Shown here piece by piece: positions 61,379 through 64,000 of a DNA stretch of 64,000 nucleotides. Origin of the DNA: Gossypium raimondii. Taxonomy: Eukaryota > Streptophyta > Magnoliopsida > Malvales > Malvaceae. Each line of letters starts with the position of its first letter. Within the stretch, counting starts at the first letter, position 1. The position numbers and the translations under genes were made by a program. The stretch is taken from contig NC_068576.1 in the NCBI RefSeq assembly GCF_025698545.1, forward strand, positions 56,704,094-56,768,093. The letters are read 5' to 3'. The notes below the pieces were generated by a model. The model was not told the origin of the DNA. It was given only the letters and a program-made list of their open reading frames with translations, and made no database searches.

Positions 61379-62948
61379 TCATTTTAGATGAAAATGTCCT
61401 GTAAGGATATGAAACAATAGTTGTTTTCTGCCCCACCTCCACCATAACGGTGGCTCGAACACCCGTCTCCGTTTAACTTGTTTTTCTGCAATAAATAAAC
61501 AAGTAATTAATGGAAAATAATAGGAAACCATCCTCGCACTATGTGATAAGTTTGAACCCGAGACAATGGGAACAAACACGAAAGAAGCCCTCTTCCATGC
61601 ACGCCTTTAGTTCTAATCATAAGGACGGCTTCAAGAACAGTTCCTTACGTTTCTTCTCCACAGAATACATTGCCCGTTGCAACTGCAGTTTTTCGAAGCT
61701 TGAACTTAGATTTGGCCAGTACTTCATCTGAATCTTCAGTACTTCCAACACCGTAAGCAGGCCGGCTTTAGAAGGAACGACGTTCTCTGGTTCACACTCG
61801 CAACTTTCACCCAAAAGTACCTTTTTTTTTTCCATTAGAAAGAAAAAAGAGGCCATGTAAGGACATATTGCATTATACGACTTATGTTTTAGCTTGCAAT
61901 GACGGGTAGGGCCAAAATGAACTGTGCACCATAAGTTAAAATTTCGTAAAAGTACCATGGAGACCCAGGAGTATATTGAATTTTGCCCCATTTATTCAAA
62001 AAATAAGCAAATTAGTCCATGCATGTTAAATTAAAAAGCAAATTAATTCTTTTTGTTAAAAATTTCATCAAATTCTACCGTTAAAAACTAGCATGGCTAA
62101 CAGAATAATCGGACAATTGCACATGGTGTGCTATGAACTTGTTTGCTCTTTGATCTAACATACAAGGACTAATTTGGCAGTTTTTTAGTAGAGGGGGCAA
62201 AATGCAATTCAACTCCAGTACAAAGGTCTCCATAGTACTTTTACAGTTAAAATTTTGAACTAGTTCATCCTCAAAAATAATTGAGCACCATAAGTTAATG
62301 TCTGCTCCTTTTGTGTCTATTTATACCTTAATCACTGCAGTAGCAGAAGATGATATCGAACGGAGGTTGTAGCTGCCAAAATGAAAAAGTCGATGAAAAG
62401 CCAAATTAAATGATAATCTGGACTGTACCAAACAGCAGAGAATAAACCACAAACCCGCCCTCAAGTACAACTAGCAACTTTCCACCCGAGAGGGTACTCA
62501 ACATGTGTGTCATCTGTGTATAACCAGCAGGAGTCACCTGTAATGGGAAAAAAAGGTGACCATCATTATGCATCGCAAGGAGCACAAAAAACAAACCCAT
62601 TTTACAAAATTAAAATTCTTACTCCATTTGATAAGTTTATAATAATTAGGAAATAACAAAATCAAGATGCATTTGCACGAAGAGATATGTCCTCTGAATG
62701 CAGCCAATCAATCATTTTAATTGAAGTATACCGCCAAAGATTTGAGGTAATAATAACCTACTTTTCTAAAAAGTTCTCTTGATATATATATAATAAGGTT
62801 CTCGATTTTTTTTCTGGCAATAAAGTTCTCTTGATTATATCAGAACAAAATAACGGAAACAAACTTACATCACAGCATCCTAAAGGATCACCACGAGCAG
62901 CATCAAATCCAGCTGATATTATAGTAAAGTCGGGAGCAAACTTGGAAG
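61379..62948 (-). CDS. HDA15: Histone deacetylase, HDA15 type (3' end, 5' part beyond window)
   Basis: Zinc-dependent lysine deacetylase of the RPD3/HDA1 superfamily (plant class II), acting on histones to repress transcription. Five terminal exons: 62948-62869, 62537-62455, 62372-62327, 61820-61649, 61485-61379; all introns are GT-AG and phases agree. The 161-residue tail opens with ASKFAPDFTIISAGFDAARG, in which the Asp of GFDA is the expected zinc ligand. VTPAGYTQMTHML and LEGGYNLRS follow, the Tyr being the catalytic transition-state residue. The C-terminal extension contains LEVLKIQMKYWP and PPLWWRWGRKQLL, typical of HDA15 rather than HDA5/HDA18 as I recall. The catalytic His residues and the N-terminal RanBP2-type zinc finger of HDA15 would lie beyond 64000. 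No lesion is visible. Two introns carry copies of one MITE family. Confidence 0.9.
61945..62245. mobile_element. Palindromic MITE (301 bp) in an HDA15 intron, 10-bp direct-repeat flanks
   Basis: The ends are GTAAAAGTACCATGGAGAC and the reverse complement of GTAAAAGTACTATGGAGAC, with arms similar over about 100 bp. A perfect direct repeat GTTAAAATTT flanks it (61935-61944 and 62246-62255), in keeping with the 8-11 bp duplications of Mutator-like elements. It occupies more than half of the 506-bp intron between the last-but-two and last-but-one exons. Confidence 0.82.
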
Positions 62949-63687
62949 CTGCAATTAGGGGTATGAAAAACCAATAATCGGATTAAAGCAAAAAAATCAG
63001 ATATCAACTAATGCAGGTCATTTGATTTCGAACTGGTGGCCAAGAACAAAATATACCGATCTAGAAATAGGATACTAATCATAGTTAACAAAAGGGAATA
63101 AAAACACAAATTCAGCCACTTTGGCTGATTTTCAAGCAATAAGAAATATGCCGTAGAGGTAGAGTCCTCTATTCTCTCTTAAAAAAAGTACATCGAGAAG
63201 CTATTATTAAGCAGCTTGTAGAAATCCTTTACAGTTCACAAAGTTAATAATCCTATTCATCTTAACAATTATAGATTTGAAGGATTCTTTCCCAATACAA
63301 TGCATTGTTCTCAAATTCACAAAGCATATAATTGATCTAATTCTTAACTAATAAGGCTTGGGAATTCCACACCTAGAAATTCCATCTTGATCTAAACAAT
63401 GTACTTTGAAATAGATGACTGAAAATGATAGATATATATGCATACACGTATATTTTTTTGAAAATGAAAATTTGAATGGGGTAGGCTTGGTTTGGTCATG
63501 CTAGATTCAAGCTGTTTTGGGTTCGGACCATTTCGAATTTAAATTCAAGTCATTTTCATGTTTTATTTAAGATTTCGTGTGTTCAGTTGGTTTCAAGTTG
63601 GGGTTTTTGAGGGTTCTGGCAGTTTTAGAGGTTCAAGGAATTTAGTATAAGTCACAGGCAACCACTAACTAGCCTTGAAGCATAAAG
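62949..63687. other. HDA15 intron, non-coding part
   Basis: No exon of the deacetylase could be found in this stretch on the minus strand; the preceding exon must lie beyond 64000. The sequence 63480-63620 is a low-complexity 'GGTTTTGGGTTCGG' type also seen at 39.5 kb. Confidence 0.55.
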
Positions 63688-64000
63688 GTAAAAGTACCAT
63701 GGAGATTCATGTACTAGGGGTTAGATTGCATTTTGTCCCCTCTACTCAAAAAAATGAGCTAATTAGTCATTGTACATTAGACCAAAGAGCAAATTGATCT
63801 TTTCTATTAAAAAATTCATCCATTTATACTGTGACACGTGGCGTGCCATACGAGCCTCATGCTGGCATACAAGGATCAGTTTCTAACCGAAGAAATTGAT
63901 GGAATTTTTAACAAAACGATCAATTTGCTCTTTAATATAACATAAAATAACTAATTTCCCCATTTTTTGAGTAGAGGAGACAAAATACAATCTGACTCCT
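63688..64000. mobile_element. Second copy of the GTAAAAGTACCATGGAG MITE, cut by the window edge
   Basis: It begins GTAAAAGTACCATGGAGATT and shows the same internal text as 61945-62245 (TGCATTTTGTCCCCTCTACT, AATTAGTC, GCAAATTGAT). The right half folds back on the left. The mirrored terminus should lie just beyond 64000. It lies in an upstream intron of the deacetylase gene. Confidence 0.75.

Noticed and set aside
61510..61731. 73-codon plus-strand ORF
   Set aside because: Antisense to an HDA15 exon and adjoining intron.

Overview
This is nuclear DNA of a flowering plant, very probably a dicot near cotton (Malvaceae/Gossypium). Coding sequence is sparse, AT-rich and split by GT-AG introns. Most of the window is transposon sequence in several nested layers. 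The species assignment is inference, from the general resemblance of the leucoanthocyanidin reductase and the repeats to cotton sequences; the plant assignment is secure. There is no rRNA, tRNA, CRISPR or bacterial-style operon.

Only three ordinary genes can be reconstructed, all on the minus strand. (1) A CYC/TB1-clade TCP transcription factor (23769-24960), two exons, 361 residues. (2) A complete leucoanthocyanidin reductase, LAR (39903-42384), five exons, 359 residues, an enzyme of catechin and condensed-tannin synthesis. (3) The 3' end of an HDA15-type histone deacetylase (61379-62948), five terminal exons encoding the last 161 residues; the gene runs off the right edge. They do not form a pathway; this is ordinary gene-poor plant chromatin.

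Layout. 1-17.5 kb: no convincing gene; a diverged 0.45-0.8 kb segmental duplication (2.3-3.9 kb), a 793-bp foldback MITE with a perfect 9-bp target duplication (5.2-6.0 kb) and short SINE-like repeats. 17.5-20.6 kb: a 2.6-kb solo LTR (TSD CTAAT) and a small MITE. 23.8-25.5 kb: the TCP gene with its TATA box and two (GA)14 microsatellites. 26.5-28.7 kb: an Ogre/Tat-like LTR. 30.3-33.2 kb: another long LTR-like segment with an ATT microsatellite. 35.2-35.8 kb: a short solo LTR. 37.2-37.7 kb: a MITE, followed by a possible promoter/first-exon remnant and a 135-codon ORF. 39.9-42.5 kb: LAR, with a hAT-type MITE in intron 2. 43.1-51.3 kb: a Tourist-like MITE, then a 7.8-kb CACTA transposon bounded by TSD TCT, whose only recognisable gene is broken by a nested hAT-type MITE and by a local duplication. 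53.6-56.1 kb: a small MITE split by a 2.36-kb solo LTR (TSD CGACC). 56.2-57.9 kb: inverted and tandem repeats. 59.2-59.9 kb: a tandem duplication with one copy carrying a MITE. 61.4-64 kb: the deacetylase, with two copies of one palindromic MITE family in its introns.

The most informative content is the nested transposon history. Several insertions can be resolved to the base pair because target-site duplications or duplicated empty sites survive in the window.
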